Below are positions 19,498-28,144 of a DNA stretch of 64,000 nucleotides, in pieces (position 1 is the stretch's first letter; each line of letters begins with the position of its first letter). The DNA is taken from positions 124,001-188,000 of the forward strand of contig NZ_FOZJ01000002.1 in assembly GCF_900114345.1 (NCBI RefSeq), given 5' to 3'. The notes below the pieces were generated by a model that searched no databases, was not told the DNA's origin, and was given only the letters and a program-made list of their open reading frames with translations. This stretch comes from Microbacterium sp. cf046 (GTDB lineage: Bacteria; Actinomycetota; Actinomycetes; Actinomycetales; Microbacteriaceae). The position numbers were made by a program, and so were the translations under genes.

Positions 19498-20487
19498 CTA
19501 GAATGCGGGGCGGATCGCCCCGACAACCTGCCCGCCGCCGGAGACCGACAGCGGAAGCCTCGTCATCGCATCGGCGACATCGGACGCCGCCAGCGCGCCG
19601 TGGCGCTCCAGCAGTCGAAGTGCCACGGCCGTGGCGGCGCGTCCGCTGCCGTCGAGCATCTTCAGCGCGACCGTCGTGCCGTCGGGCGCGACCATGACCA
19701 TGACGCCCTCGGCGCCGCCCTTGGCGAACACTCCGAGCCGCTCGATCACGATCGTGTCGGCACGGCCGGGTCCGTCGATCGTCCACGGGTGCTCGCGCAC
19801 CGCCCGGACGAGGGCCCCGGCGCTGCGATGCAGCGCGAACGGCGAGCGCTCCGACGAGGTCCCGATGCGGTGGATCGCCTTCGCGAGGCCGGCGAGGCTC
19901 AACGCGAACACCGGCGCGCCGCATCCGTCGATGGCCGTTGCGGCGGCGCGCTCGCCCACGAGGCGCTCGGCGACCTCGCGGATGTGCACCTGCAGCGGGT
20001 GCTCGGGGGCGAGGTAGCCGTCGGTCGGCCAGTCGTTCACGACGCACGTCAGCAGCATCGCGGCGTGCTTGCCGGAGCAGTTCATCCGGATCCGCGACGG
20101 TTCGCCGCCCTCGCGCACGACCTCGTCGCGGGTCGCCTGATCGCCCGGCCAGGCGGGCGGGCACGCGAGCGCATCCTCGCCGAGCGCGGCGGCATCGAGG
20201 ATGTCGCGCACGACCGAGACATGCCGGTCGGTGCCCGAATGGCTCGCCGTCGCCAGCGCAAGGCGCTCGCCCTCGAGCGGTGCCCCCGCCGTCACGCATG
20301 CGAGCGCCTGAATCGGCTTCAGGCTGGAGCGCGGCAGGATCGGCGTGACCGTGTCGCCGAGCGCGGCGACGCTCAGGCCATCGGCGTCGAGCACGATGGC
20401 GGAGCCCACGTGCCGGGACTCGACGAAGCCGCTGCGTTCGACGACGGCGAGTTCGACGGCGTCGGCGGCGGCGAGGGTCTGCGGCAC
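19498..20487 (-). CDS. Asparaginase (thermolabile/AnsA-like family, PF06089 type)
   Basis: This 329-residue protein matches the actinobacterial asparaginase family with PRSSLKPIQALACV near residue 53, SHSGTDRHV near residue 80, MNCSGKHAAML near 130 and GCGAPVFALSL near 180. This family is distinct from the classical periplasmic type II enzymes; no signal peptide is present. It probably hydrolyses asparagine to aspartate and ammonia. The GTG start lies 6 nt after a TAGGCT box, so the mRNA is probably leaderless. Confidence 0.82.
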   Translation of the reverse strand: MPQTLAAADAVELAVVERSGFVESRHVGSAIVLDADGLSVAALGDTVTPILPRSSLKPIQALACVTAGAPLEGERLALATASHSGTDRHVSVVRDILDAAALGEDALACPPAWPGDQATRDEVVREGGEPSRIRMNCSGKHAAMLLTCVVNDWPTDGYLAPEHPLQVHIREVAERLVGERAAATAIDGCGAPVFALSLAGLAKAIHRIGTSSERSPFALHRSAGALVRAVREHPWTIDGPGRADTIVIERLGVFAKGGAEGVMVMVAPDGTTVALKMLDGSGRAATAVALRLLERHGALAASDVADAMTRLPLSVSGGGQVVGAIRPAF

Positions 20488-20493
20488 CCCGCC

Positions 20494-20499
20494 AGCCTA
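20494..20499 (-). promoter_or_regulatory. -10 box (TAGGCT) for a leaderless asparaginase mRNA
   Basis: On the minus strand TAGGCT ends 6 nt before the GTG at 20487. The divergent OsmC gene starts 54 bases away on the other strand, so the two promoters lie back to back. Confidence 0.6.
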
Positions 20500-20528
20500 C
20501 CGCCGGTCATCGACTCATCCCCGCGTGT

Positions 20529-20534
20529 CAGACT
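20529..20534 (+). promoter_or_regulatory. Possible -10 box (CAGACT) for a leaderless OsmC mRNA
   Basis: CAGACT deviates from TANNNT at the first base but has the same 6-nt distance to the ATG at 20541 seen at other genes here. Confidence 0.35.
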
Positions 20535-20540
20535 GAGGGA

Positions 20541-21053
20541 ATGTTCGGCGAACACCGCTACGCGCTCCGCACGACTTGGACCGGTGACCGGGGCAGCGGC
20601 ACCAGCGGATACCGCGACTACGATCGCTCGAGCACGATCCGCATCGACGGCAAGCCCGCGCTGCTCGCATCGTCGGACAAGCCCTTCCGTGGAGATCCTG
20701 AGCGCTGGAACCCCGAGGACCTGCTGCTGGCCGCATTGAGCGAGTGCCACCTGCTGTCGTATCTGCACGCGTGCGTGCAGGCCGGCGTCATCGTCGTCGG
20801 GTACCACGACGACGCATCGGGCCTGATGGTCGAGGACGGCCGCGGCGGCGGGGCATTCCGCGAGGTGGTGCTTCGGCCGCACGTTCTCGTGGCCGACGCG
20901 TCGATGGTGGATGCCGCGACCTCGGCGCACCGGCAGGCGAACGAGTGGTGCTTCATCGCGAACTCGGTGAACTTCCCGGTGCGCCATGAGCCCACGATCG
21001 CCGTGGCGCCGCCGGCGGGCCCTAGCGACGCTCGTGCGGGAGCACCTGCCTGA
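20541..21053 (+). CDS. OsmC-family protein
   Basis: This 170-residue protein has the OsmC/Ohr fold. The first redox cysteine lies in LLLAALSECHLLSYL and the second in QANEWCFIANSVNFPV. Members reduce organic hydroperoxides with lipoylated or other thiol partners, although some are only OsmC-like. The last 32 bases overlap the 3' end of the convergent acyltransferase gene. Confidence 0.82.
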   Translation: MFGEHRYALRTTWTGDRGSGTSGYRDYDRSSTIRIDGKPALLASSDKPFRGDPERWNPEDLLLAALSECHLLSYLHACVQAGVIVVGYHDDASGLMVEDGRGGGAFREVVLRPHVLVADASMVDAATSAHRQANEWCFIANSVNFPVRHEPTIAVAPPAGPSDARAGAPA

Positions 21054-21804
21054 TCCGCTCGATCGGGTTGTGGGCGGGTGCCTCGTTGTAGGCGTTCGCG
21101 AGCTCCTGGCCGGAGAGGGCGTGGATCGCGGTCATGATGTCGTCCGTCGCCAGGCGACGGGCCTTCCCGGACTCGGCGGGCCCGTGGTGGGCCAGGTCCA
21201 GCGGTTCGCCGAACTTGACCGTGACGCGTTCGCGCAGCGACGGGAACTTCGCGCCCACCGGCATCACCTTGTCGGTGCCGATCAGCCCCACCGGCACGAC
21301 CGGCGCGCCGGTCTGCAGGGCGAGGAACGCGACGCCGGTGCGCCCCTTGTACAGCCTTCCGTCCAGCGACCGGGTGCCCTCCGGATACAGTGCGACGGCG
21401 TTGCCGGCATCCAGCAGCTGGCGCTGCTGATCGAGCGCGTCCAGAGCCGCCTGCCCCGCTCCGCGCTTGACCGGTACGGCGCCGATCGCCGTGAAGAACT
21501 CGCGCGAGAACCACCCCGAGACTCCGGAACCGTCGAAGTAGCTCGACTTCGCGAGGAAGTGCACGGGGCGCGGCGCTGCGACCGGAATGGCGATCGAATC
21601 GATGAAGGACAGATGGTTGCTGGCGAAGATGACCGGCCCCGACTTCGGGACGTTCCCCTTGCCCTCGACGTGCGGCCGGTACACGATGCGTGCCAGGGGG
21701 GCGACGACGAATCGACCGAAGCCGTAGGTCGCGCCCATCTGCCGAACGGCAGGTTCAAGGGGGGAGTCGGCTTCACGGGGTTCGGGAGTGTCCTCGGAAG
21801 TCAC
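21022..21804 (-). CDS. 1-acyl-sn-glycerol-3-phosphate acyltransferase (PlsC family)
   Basis: This 260-residue membrane-associated acyltransferase transfers a fatty acyl chain in phospholipid synthesis or a related lipid. NHLSFIDS matches the catalytic NHxSxxD motif and LYPEGTRS is the phosphate-binding motif III. The GTG at 21804 is chosen because TACCCT lies 6 nt upstream on the minus strand; a long in-frame upstream extension is spurious and overlaps the lipoprotein gene on the other strand. Its 3' end overlaps the OsmC gene. Confidence 0.87.
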   Translation of the reverse strand: MTSEDTPEPREADSPLEPAVRQMGATYGFGRFVVAPLARIVYRPHVEGKGNVPKSGPVIFASNHLSFIDSIAIPVAAPRPVHFLAKSSYFDGSGVSGWFSREFFTAIGAVPVKRGAGQAALDALDQQRQLLDAGNAVALYPEGTRSLDGRLYKGRTGVAFLALQTGAPVVPVGLIGTDKVMPVGAKFPSLRERVTVKFGEPLDLAHHGPAESGKARRLATDDIMTAIHALSGQELANAYNEAPAHNPIERIRQVLPHERR

Positions 21805-21810
21805 CCGTTG

Positions 21811-21816
21811 AGGGTA
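21811..21816 (-). promoter_or_regulatory. -10 box (TACCCT) for a leaderless plsC-like mRNA
   Basis: On the minus strand TACCCT ends 6 nt before the GTG at 21804. Confidence 0.5.
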
Positions 21817-21873
21817 CTCCCGAATCCATTCCGACGCGGGCATGCCGTTTCTCAGCAGAGACAGAGGAATCAT

Positions 21874-21903
21874 GGGGGAGGATGGAGACTCCCCCTTCTT
21901 TTT
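21874..21903 (+). terminator. Intrinsic-terminator-like hairpin in the FKBP leader
   Basis: GGGGGAG and CTCCCCC pair across an 8-nt loop and are followed by TTCTTTTT on the plus strand. This is a textbook rho-independent terminator, unusual in this window. It lies only about 17 bases before the GTG of the FKBP lipoprotein gene, so it may attenuate that gene or stop plus-strand transcription coming from the OsmC side. Confidence 0.6.
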
Positions 21904-21919
21904 ATCTTCGAGGTTCACT

Positions 21920-22870
21920 GTGCGCATTCGTCCGATCGTCGCTCTGTCCGCCTTCGCCGTGTCCGCCGTTCTGCTGGCCGGATGCTCGGCAGGATCGCCC
22001 GACAGCGAAGCGAGCCCCACCGCGACGGCGGTCGCCGACCTCTGCGACTCCGCGGCACCCTCGGGGGAGGCATCCGAGGCGGTCACCGTCGAGGGCGAGG
22101 TCGGCACCCCGCCGACCGCGACGTTCGATCTCCCGCTGGAGATCACCGAGATCCAGCGGACCGTCGTCGACGAGGGACCGGACGAGCTCACCGGCGGCGA
22201 GTTCATCGAGTACGCGTACTCGGTGTTCGACGCCGAGACCGGCGAGAGCCTTGCGACGGTAGGCTACGAGCCCGGTGAGACCCTGCCGCAGCAGGTGTCC
22301 GCCGAAAGCGGCGGCCAGCTGTTCGGATGCGCCGGTGCGGGTTCGCGCATCGTCGCGGCCGCCCCTGCCGGCGACACGACGCCTGCCGTGGTCTATGTGA
22401 TCGACATCCTGTCGGTGGTGCCGATCGCGGCGTGGGGCGAGGAGCAGCCGCCCGTTGCGGGGAGCCCGACCGTCGAACTCGCCGAGAACGGCGCGCCGAC
22501 GATCACGCTGCCCGCGGGCGACGCCCCGACGGCCACCCAGGTCGACGTCCTCAAGAAGGGCGACGGGGCGACGGTCCAGACCGGCGACACCGTGCTGGTC
22601 CAGTACACCGGCGTCAAGTGGTCTGACGGCACCGTCTTCGACTCGACGTGGGAGAAGGGCGGGGTCCCGACCACGTTCGCGACCACCGGAGTGGTCGCCG
22701 GCTTCCAGAAGGCGCTCGAGGGTCAGACCGTCGGCTCCCAGGTGCTCGTCGTCATCCCGCCCGTGGACGGCTACGGCGAGGGTGAGATCAACGACACCGA
22801 CCTCGTGGGTGAGACCCTGGTCTTCGTCGTCGACATCCTCGGCACCCAGCGCGCGGTGCCCGCTCAGTAG
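21920..22870 (+). CDS. FKBP-type peptidyl-prolyl isomerase lipoprotein
   Basis: This 316-residue protein begins with a signal peptide ending in the lipobox LAGC, so it is anchored to the outer face of the membrane. The C-terminal 95 residues form a complete FKBP domain (VQYTGVKWSDGTVFDSTW.. through VVIPPVDGYGEG.. to LVFVVDILG). The middle part (about 70-200) looks like a second, degenerate FKBP repeat. It should help extracellular protein folding. The GTG at 21920 is chosen because it begins the signal peptide; the longer in-frame ATG at 21842 would place a terminator-like hairpin inside the gene. Confidence 0.85.
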   Translation: MRIRPIVALSAFAVSAVLLAGCSAGSPDSEASPTATAVADLCDSAAPSGEASEAVTVEGEVGTPPTATFDLPLEITEIQRTVVDEGPDELTGGEFIEYAYSVFDAETGESLATVGYEPGETLPQQVSAESGGQLFGCAGAGSRIVAAAPAGDTTPAVVYVIDILSVVPIAAWGEEQPPVAGSPTVELAENGAPTITLPAGDAPTATQVDVLKKGDGATVQTGDTVLVQYTGVKWSDGTVFDSTWEKGGVPTTFATTGVVAGFQKALEGQTVGSQVLVVIPPVDGYGEGEINDTDLVGETLVFVVDILGTQRAVPAQ

Positions 22871-22888
22871 CGAGAGCGCGTGCGGCGA

Positions 22889-23635
22889 TCAGACCTCGCC
22901 GAACCCGTCCGCGACCAGCTGTTGGAGTTCGCTGATCACCCCGGCGGCGTCGGGCCCGGTCGCATCGATGCGCACGCGGGCACCCTGCCCCACCCCCAAG
23001 GACATCAGCGAGATCAGGCTGGCCCCCGACGCCGGACCCTTGCCGGTGCCCAGATCGGTGACCGTCACCGCGGCGTCGTGGCGTCCGACGGCCTTGACGA
23101 ACACGGCAGCCGGGCGGGCGTGCAGGCCCGACGGGTTGCGGATGACGCCGGTGAACGACGCTGCGACGGCGTCCGGGGCCGCGCCGCGTTCGGCGTCCGC
23201 GACACCCGCAGCGGCCTGAACCGAGGCGCCGGCGGTGCCCTCGAGCTGGGCCGCCTTGCCCTCGAGCGCCCGGCGGGCTTCGGCATCCACCGCGTCGAGG
23301 GTCGCTCCACTGCCCGCGACCACCACGGCGGCGATCAGGCCCTCCACGAACGGGGCGGCGCTGAGTCGCACCGGTGCGCCGGAGGCGGCGAACTCGAGCG
23401 CCATGCCCGCGCTGAGGATGGCCGACCCGAGATCCATCAGCACGAGCACCCCGTCGGCCGTTGCGACCTCGTCGATGGCCGCTGCGATCGCGACCGCATC
23501 CGTGCCGGTCGCTCCGCCACCGGCGCCCGCGGCGATGCGCACGGCGGGCGGATCATCGCCGCCCATCTCGAGCGCGAGGTCCACGGCGGCCCGAGCGAGG
23601 GCAGGGGAGTGCGAGACGACGACGATTCCGATCAC
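22889..23635 (-). CDS. dhaM: Dihydroxyacetone kinase phosphotransfer subunit DhaM (EIIA-HPr fusion)
   Basis: This 248-residue protein passes phosphate from the PTS to DhaL-bound nucleotide. The N-terminal half is the EIIA-mannose-like domain with the phosphohistidine in VVVSHSP. The C-terminal half is an HPr domain with the active histidine in PSGLHARPA. The enzyme-I-like third domain of E. coli DhaM is absent. The GTG at 23635 has GGAGG five bases upstream and starts one base after the dhaL stop; an in-frame ATG at 23653 would overlap dhaL. Confidence 0.88.
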   Translation of the reverse strand: MIGIVVVSHSPALARAAVDLALEMGGDDPPAVRIAAGAGGGATGTDAVAIAAAIDEVATADGVLVLMDLGSAILSAGMALEFAASGAPVRLSAAPFVEGLIAAVVVAGSGATLDAVDAEARRALEGKAAQLEGTAGASVQAAAGVADAERGAAPDAVAASFTGVIRNPSGLHARPAAVFVKAVGRHDAAVTVTDLGTGKGPASGASLISLMSLGVGQGARVRIDATGPDAAGVISELQQLVADGFGEV

Positions 23636-23636
23636 G

Positions 23637-24299
23637 TCAGCCTCCGAGGGCATCCGCGAGCGCGCGGAAGAGCAGGGTCGTGGATGCCGCGCCGGGATCG
23701 AGGTGTCCGGCGCTGCGCTCGCCCAGGTAGCTCGCACGGCCCTTGCGTGCCACGAGCGGCACTGTCGCATCCCGGCCGACCTCGGCGGCGGCGAGCGCGG
23801 CGGCCGACGCATCGGCCGGCGAGCCGCCGGCCGCGACCGACACATCCCACGCGTCGACGGCCGGCGACATCGCATCGAACATCGTCTTGTCGCCGAGCTC
23901 CGCTTTGCCCCGGGCGACGATTCCGTCCAGCCCGGCGCGCAGCGCCGCGCCGAGTCCTGCGGCGTCGAGGGTCGTGACAGCCCCGGCGCTCATGCCGAAC
24001 CGCAGGAAGAACGTGCCGTACAGCGGTCCGCTGGCCCCGCCCACGCTCGTCACGAGTGTCATGCCGACGGCCTTGAACAGGTCAGCCACGCTCGCCGGGC
24101 CATCACCGTCGCCCTCGGCGGCATCGAGCTTCGCCGCGACTGCCGTCATGCCCCGTGCCATGTTCGCACCGTGGTCGGCGTCGCCGATCACCGAGTCCAG
24201 CTCGGTGAGCTCGGTCTGGTGCTCGGCGACGAGCCCCTGGAAGCGGCGGAGCCAGTCGGTCAGCTGATCGATCGTGACGGTGCTCGGTGCGACGGTCAT
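23637..24299 (-). CDS. dhaL: Dihydroxyacetone kinase subunit DhaL
   Basis: This 220-residue ADP-binding subunit carries the nucleotide that receives phosphate from DhaM and donates it to dihydroxyacetone on DhaK. The signature DSVIGDADHGANMARG has the metal-binding aspartates and histidine. GGASGPLYGTFF is the second family motif. The ATG at 24299 is used; the in-frame upstream extension overlaps dhaK. Confidence 0.92.
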   Translation of the reverse strand: MTVAPSTVTIDQLTDWLRRFQGLVAEHQTELTELDSVIGDADHGANMARGMTAVAAKLDAAEGDGDGPASVADLFKAVGMTLVTSVGGASGPLYGTFFLRFGMSAGAVTTLDAAGLGAALRAGLDGIVARGKAELGDKTMFDAMSPAVDAWDVSVAAGGSPADASAAALAAAEVGRDATVPLVARKGRASYLGERSAGHLDPGAASTTLLFRALADALGG

Positions 24300-24316
24300 G
24301 GCGGCGGTATCCCCTC

Positions 24317-25309
24317 TCACGCGCCCCAGCGCAGCCCGGGCGTGACGACAGGAGCATCCCACAGGCGCAGCAGTTCGTCATCCGCCTTCAGGACGGTGAG
24401 CGAGCATCCGGCCATGTCGAGGCTCGTGATGTAGTTGCCGACGAGGTTCCGCTCGATCGACACCCCAGCGGCCTCCAGCAGCGGCACGACCTCTCCGTAC
24501 ATGAGGTACAGCTCGATCAGCGGGGTGCCGCCCAGCCCGTTCAGCATGACGATCGCAAGTCCGCCCGCGTCGAAGTCGTGGACGATCGGGTCGACCAGCA
24601 TGGCGGCGATCTCCTTCGCGCTCGCGAGCGGCACGCGATGACGTCCCGGCTCGCCGTGGATGCCGACTCCGACCTCCATCTCGTCCTCGGGGAGGTCGAA
24701 CGTGGGCTTGCCGGCGGCCGGCACGGTGCAGCTGGTCAGCGCGACGCCCATCGAGCGCCCGTTCGCGTTCACGCGCTGGGCGAGCTCCACCACGGCGTCG
24801 AGGTCGTAGCCCTCTTCGGCCGCGGCGCCGACGATCTTCTCCAGGAGCACGGTGGTGCCGACGCCCCGGCGCCCGGCGGTCCACGTCGAGTCCTCGACCG
24901 CGACATCGTCGTTCACGACGACCGATGCGACACGCACGCCCTCCGCCTCGGCCAGCTCCGCGGCCATCTCGAAGTTGAGCACGTCGCCGGTGTAGTTCTT
25001 CACGATGTGCAGCACTCCCGCTCCGGCGTCGACCGCCTGGGTGGCGGCGAGCATCTGGTCGGGGGTGGGGGAGGTGAACACCTCGCCGGCGCATGCGGCG
25101 TCCAGCATCCCGGTGCCGACGAAGCCGCCGTGCAGGGGCTCGTGCCCGGATCCGCCGCCGGAGATCAGCGCGACCTTGCCGGGCCGGGTCGCTTCGCCGC
25201 GGTAGATCACGCGGTTCTCGAGGTCGACCCGCAGTTCGGGATGCGCCGCCGCCACGCCCTTGAGGGAGTCGGCGAGCACCGCGGAGGCGTCGTTGATGAA
25301 CTTCTTCAT
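24317..25309 (-). CDS. dhaK: Dihydroxyacetone kinase subunit DhaK
   Basis: This 330-residue subunit binds dihydroxyacetone covalently as a hemiaminal to a histidine and yields dihydroxyacetone phosphate for glycolysis. The N-terminal [11 protein letters not shown] and [13 protein letters not shown] (53 onward) are diagnostic, and the substrate histidine lies in [11 protein letters not shown] around residue 215. AAAGGAA precedes the ATG. It lies between glpF and dhaL in a four-gene operon. Confidence 0.95.
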   Translation of the reverse strand: MKKFINDASAVLADSLKGVAAAHPELRVDLENRVIYRGEATRPGKVALISGGGSGHEPLHGGFVGTGMLDAACAGEVFTSPTPDQMLAATQAVDAGAGVLHIVKNYTGDVLNFEMAAELAEAEGVRVASVVVNDDVAVEDSTWTAGRRGVGTTVLLEKIVGAAAEEGYDLDAVVELAQRVNANGRSMGVALTSCTVPAAGKPTFDLPEDEMEVGVGIHGEPGRHRVPLASAKEIAAMLVDPIVHDFDAGGLAIVMLNGLGGTPLIELYLMYGEVVPLLEAAGVSIERNLVGNYITSLDMAGCSLTVLKADDELLRLWDAPVVTPGLRWGA

Positions 25310-25335
25310 GTTCGGGTTCCTTTGGAGAGTGAGGT

Positions 25336-26109
25336 TCAGGCGACCGGGAGGGATTCAGCCGGGTCGGATTGCGATGCCTTCGCGCGGTCGGCCGCGGTGT
25401 GGGCGATGAAGCCGAAGAGCACGCCGCCGACGATTCCGCCGAGCAGTTCTGCGCTGAGGTAGACGGGCAGCTGCTCCCACGCCACGGTGCCGCCGGCGAT
25501 CTGCTGGACGAGCATCGGGCCGATCGTGCGGGCCGGGTTGATGGACGCGCCGGTGATGGGGGCCACCGGGATGATCGCGGCGAACACGACGAAGCCGATC
25601 ACGAGGCCTGCCCAGCCGAGGGCCGCCTTGCGGTAGATGACGCCGAAGATGCCGAAGACGAGCAGGAACGTGCCCATGAACTCCGCGAAGAACGCCTGCA
25701 GCCAGGGGGTGTCGGGCCCGTACGACGCCACGCCGAGTCCGAGGTCGCTCGCGGCCTGCCCCATGACGCCGATGATGATGCCGGCGCCGAGGATGGCACC
25801 CAGCACCTGGGCGATCATGTAGGGCGCCACGAGCCTCCAGGGGAACTTGCCGGTGACCGCGAGCGCGAGCGTCACCGCGGGATTGATGTGGTTGCCCGAG
25901 ATGTATCCGAACACGTACACCGTCACGACGACGATGAGCGCGAACGAGAGCGAGATGAAGCCGAGCTCGGCGCCGGTGAACGGCTCACCGTCCGCTCCGC
26001 CTCGGGCCAATGCCAGTGCGGGCACCGACCCGACGCCGACGAACACGAGGAATGCGGTGCCGAGGAACTCAGCAGCCAGCTTCTGCCAGAGCTTGTTCTC
26101 GTCGTCCAT
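25336..26109 (-). CDS. glpF: Aquaporin/glycerol facilitator (MIP family)
   Basis: This 257-residue channel has six membrane helices and both signature loops, [10 protein letters not shown] and [11 protein letters not shown]. Its place at the head of the dhaKLM operon suggests it admits glycerol or dihydroxyacetone, although an aquaporin cannot be excluded. The ATG at 26109 is preceded by AAAGGAGA; an in-frame upstream start at 26193 would lie before the promoter. No glycerol dehydrogenase lies nearby, so dihydroxyacetone must come from elsewhere or be taken up. Confidence 0.88.
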   Translation of the reverse strand: MDDENKLWQKLAAEFLGTAFLVFVGVGSVPALALARGGADGEPFTGAELGFISLSFALIVVVTVYVFGYISGNHINPAVTLALAVTGKFPWRLVAPYMIAQVLGAILGAGIIIGVMGQAASDLGLGVASYGPDTPWLQAFFAEFMGTFLLVFGIFGVIYRKAALGWAGLVIGFVVFAAIIPVAPITGASINPARTIGPMLVQQIAGGTVAWEQLPVYLSAELLGGIVGGVLFGFIAHTAADRAKASQSDPAESLPVA

Positions 26110-26146
26110 GAAGTTCTCCTTTGAACCGGGTAATTGTCGAACTACT

Positions 26147-26161
26147 TTCGACATTGTCGAA
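26147..26161. promoter_or_regulatory. Perfect 15-bp palindromic operator (TTCGACATTGTCGAA)
   Basis: Two 7-bp arms flank a central T. The site overlaps the downstream edge of the glpF -10 box, where a bound repressor would block transcription. A half-site TGTCGAA occurs at 26135-26141. The divergent IclR gene is the obvious candidate regulator. Confidence 0.7.
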
Positions 26162-26189
26162 TATGCTCCGTAAAGTGAGCCATTGTCAA
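26160..26189 (-). promoter_or_regulatory. Promoter of the glpF-dhaKLM operon
   Basis: On the minus strand TTGACA (26189-26184) is a perfect -35 and CATATT (26165-26160) a good -10, with an 18-bp spacer. The palindromic operator overlaps the -10 box. Confidence 0.65.
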
Positions 26190-26251
26190 GCACCAGACAT
26201 GAATGCGCTAGGGTTCACCAGGCGGGATGCCGTGGCAAAGGAGGTACGGGC

Positions 26252-27025
26252 ATGATCCAGTCGATCGATCGTGCGGCGCACATCCTGTCGAGCCTCCAGG
26301 GCGCGCGGCACCTCGGCATTACCGAGCTCGCCGCAATCCTCGACCTGCCGCCGTCGACGGTGCATGGTCTCGTGAAGTCGCTGCAGCAGCACGGCCTGGT
26401 CGCCAAGGAGCCGGGCACGAGTCGCTACATGCTGGGGCCCGCGCTGCTCAAGCTGTCGAACGTCTACCTCGACACGCTCGACGTACGGGCACGGGCGATG
26501 CGGTGGACCGCCGAGCTGGCTCGCCGCACCGGCTGCGCGACACGGCTCGGCGTGCCGCTGTTCGACGAGGTGATCGTGATCCACCACAACCGGCGCCCCG
26601 ACGGCTCGGAGCAGATGCCCGAGATCGGCGTCACGATCCCCGCGCACGCGACGGCACTTGGCAAGGTGCTGCTCGCCTACGATCCGAACGTCGCCGATCC
26701 GCTCCTGGCGGGCGAGCTCCGCAGTCTCACCGGATCCACGATCACCGATCCGGCCGATCTGGCCGTGCAGCTGGCACAGATCGTGGAGCGCGGGATCGCG
26801 CACGAGGAGGACGAGGCCGTGCTCGGCGAGTCCTCGATCGCGGCGCCGATCGCAGACAGGTCGGGTCAGGTCGTGGCCGCGATCTCGGTCGTGATGCCGA
26901 CGAGCGAGTATCCCCCGGGCGACACGGTCCTCAACGACCTGCGCGAAGCGGCCCGCAATGTCTCGCGGGAGCTCGGCGCGCCGACCTGGCCTCCGGCGGT
27001 CGCACCGCGAGGGTCCGACGACTGA
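26252..27025 (+). CDS. IclR-family transcriptional regulator
   Basis: This 257-residue protein has an N-terminal winged helix-turn-helix ([26 protein letters not shown], about residues 24-50) and a C-terminal IclR ligand domain with the [15 protein letters not shown] segment. It diverges from glpF-dhaKLM, so it probably responds to glycerol, dihydroxyacetone or a phosphorylated product and controls that operon, like GylR in Streptomyces. AAAGGAGG lies 8 nt before the ATG; the in-frame start at 26183 lies in the operator region and is not favoured. Confidence 0.9.
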   Translation: MIQSIDRAAHILSSLQGARHLGITELAAILDLPPSTVHGLVKSLQQHGLVAKEPGTSRYMLGPALLKLSNVYLDTLDVRARAMRWTAELARRTGCATRLGVPLFDEVIVIHHNRRPDGSEQMPEIGVTIPAHATALGKVLLAYDPNVADPLLAGELRSLTGSTITDPADLAVQLAQIVERGIAHEEDEAVLGESSIAAPIADRSGQVVAAISVVMPTSEYPPGDTVLNDLREAARNVSRELGAPTWPPAVAPRGSDD

Positions 27026-27034
27026 CCCGGTCGA

Positions 27035-27040
27035 TAGGCT
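27035..27040 (+). promoter_or_regulatory. -10 box (TAGGCT) for a leaderless dxr mRNA
   Basis: TAGGCT ends 7 nt before the dxr ATG at 27048 and lies just after the iclR stop. Confidence 0.55.
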
Positions 27041-27047
27041 CGCTTGC

Positions 27048-28142
27048 ATGCGCCGCGTCATCGTCCTCGGATCCACAGGCTCGATCGGCACCCAGGCCCT
27101 CGAAGTTATCCGCGCGAACCCGCGCCGCTTCGAGGTGGTCGGGCTGTCCGCGGCCACCAACGTGGCCGCGATGCAGGCGCAGGCGGAGCAGTTCCAGGTC
27201 GAGTTCACCGCGCTGGGGGCGGAGGAGGCCGAGCAGCTCGTGCGCGATGTCGAGGCGGATGTCGTGCTCAACGGCATCACCGGCTCGGTCGGCCTCGGGC
27301 CGACGCTCGCGGCACTCGAGACCGGGCGCACGCTCGCCCTGGCGAACAAGGAGTCGCTCATCGTCGGCGGCGACCTCGTCACCGCGATCGCGCAGCCCGG
27401 TCAGATCGTCCCGGTCGACTCCGAGCACTCCGCGATCGCGCAGGCCCTGCGAAGCGGGGACCGCGCCGAGGTTCGGCGCCTCGTGCTCACGGCATCCGGC
27501 GGTCCCTTCCGGGGTCGATCGCGGGCATCACTGGAACACGTCACTCCCGCCGAGGCGCTCGCCCACCCCACCTGGGACATGGGACGCGTGGTCACGACGA
27601 ACTCCGCGACGCTCGTGAACAAGGGCCTCGAAGTGATCGAGGCGCATCTGCTGTTCGACGTCGCGTACCACCACATCGACGTCGTCGTGCACCCGCAGTC
27701 GATCGTGCACTCGATGGTCGAGTTCGTCGACGGCTCCACGATCGCCCAGGCGTCTCCGCCCGACATGCGCCTGCCGATCTCGCTGGGGCTGGACTGGCCG
27801 AACCGGGTCGGCGGCGTCGGGCACCCGCTCGACTGGACGGTCGCGGCATCCTGGACGTTCGAGCCCCTGGACGAGGACGCCTTTCCCGCGGTGCGGCTGG
27901 CGAAGAAGGTCGGGCGCGCGGGCGGCACCTATCCCGCGGTGTTCAACGCCGCGAACGAGCAGGCCGTCGACGCGTTCCACGAAGGCCGGCTGAGCTTCCT
28001 CGGCATCGTGGAGCTCATCGAGCGCGTCGTCGACGCGCACGACCCGGACGCGACCTCGGGCGGCACGATCACGCGGGAGTCGCTCGCCGAGGCGGAGCGC
28101 TGGGCGAGGGATGCCGCGGACCGCGCCATCGCCGCAGTCTGA
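27048..28142 (+). CDS. dxr: 1-deoxy-D-xylulose-5-phosphate reductoisomerase
   Basis: This 364-residue enzyme makes 2-C-methyl-D-erythritol 4-phosphate, the committed step of the MEP isoprenoid pathway. The NADPH-binding GSTGSIG is at residues 8-14, the [12 protein letters not shown] segment near 100, and the metal site includes EHSAI and the later [12 protein letters not shown] segment. ATG 27048 gives the standard N-terminus; the in-frame start at 26958 lies within iclR. The later MEP gene ispG lies about 7 kb downstream. Confidence 0.96.
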   Translation: MRRVIVLGSTGSIGTQALEVIRANPRRFEVVGLSAATNVAAMQAQAEQFQVEFTALGAEEAEQLVRDVEADVVLNGITGSVGLGPTLAALETGRTLALANKESLIVGGDLVTAIAQPGQIVPVDSEHSAIAQALRSGDRAEVRRLVLTASGGPFRGRSRASLEHVTPAEALAHPTWDMGRVVTTNSATLVNKGLEVIEAHLLFDVAYHHIDVVVHPQSIVHSMVEFVDGSTIAQASPPDMRLPISLGLDWPNRVGGVGHPLDWTVAASWTFEPLDEDAFPAVRLAKKVGRAGGTYPAVFNAANEQAVDAFHEGRLSFLGIVELIERVVDAHDPDATSGGTITRESLAEAERWARDAADRAIAAV

Positions 28143-28144
28143 GT

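Noticed and set aside
18288..19697. Plus-strand open frame opposite alanine dehydrogenase
   Set aside because: It lies antisense to a clear ald gene and shows no family signature.
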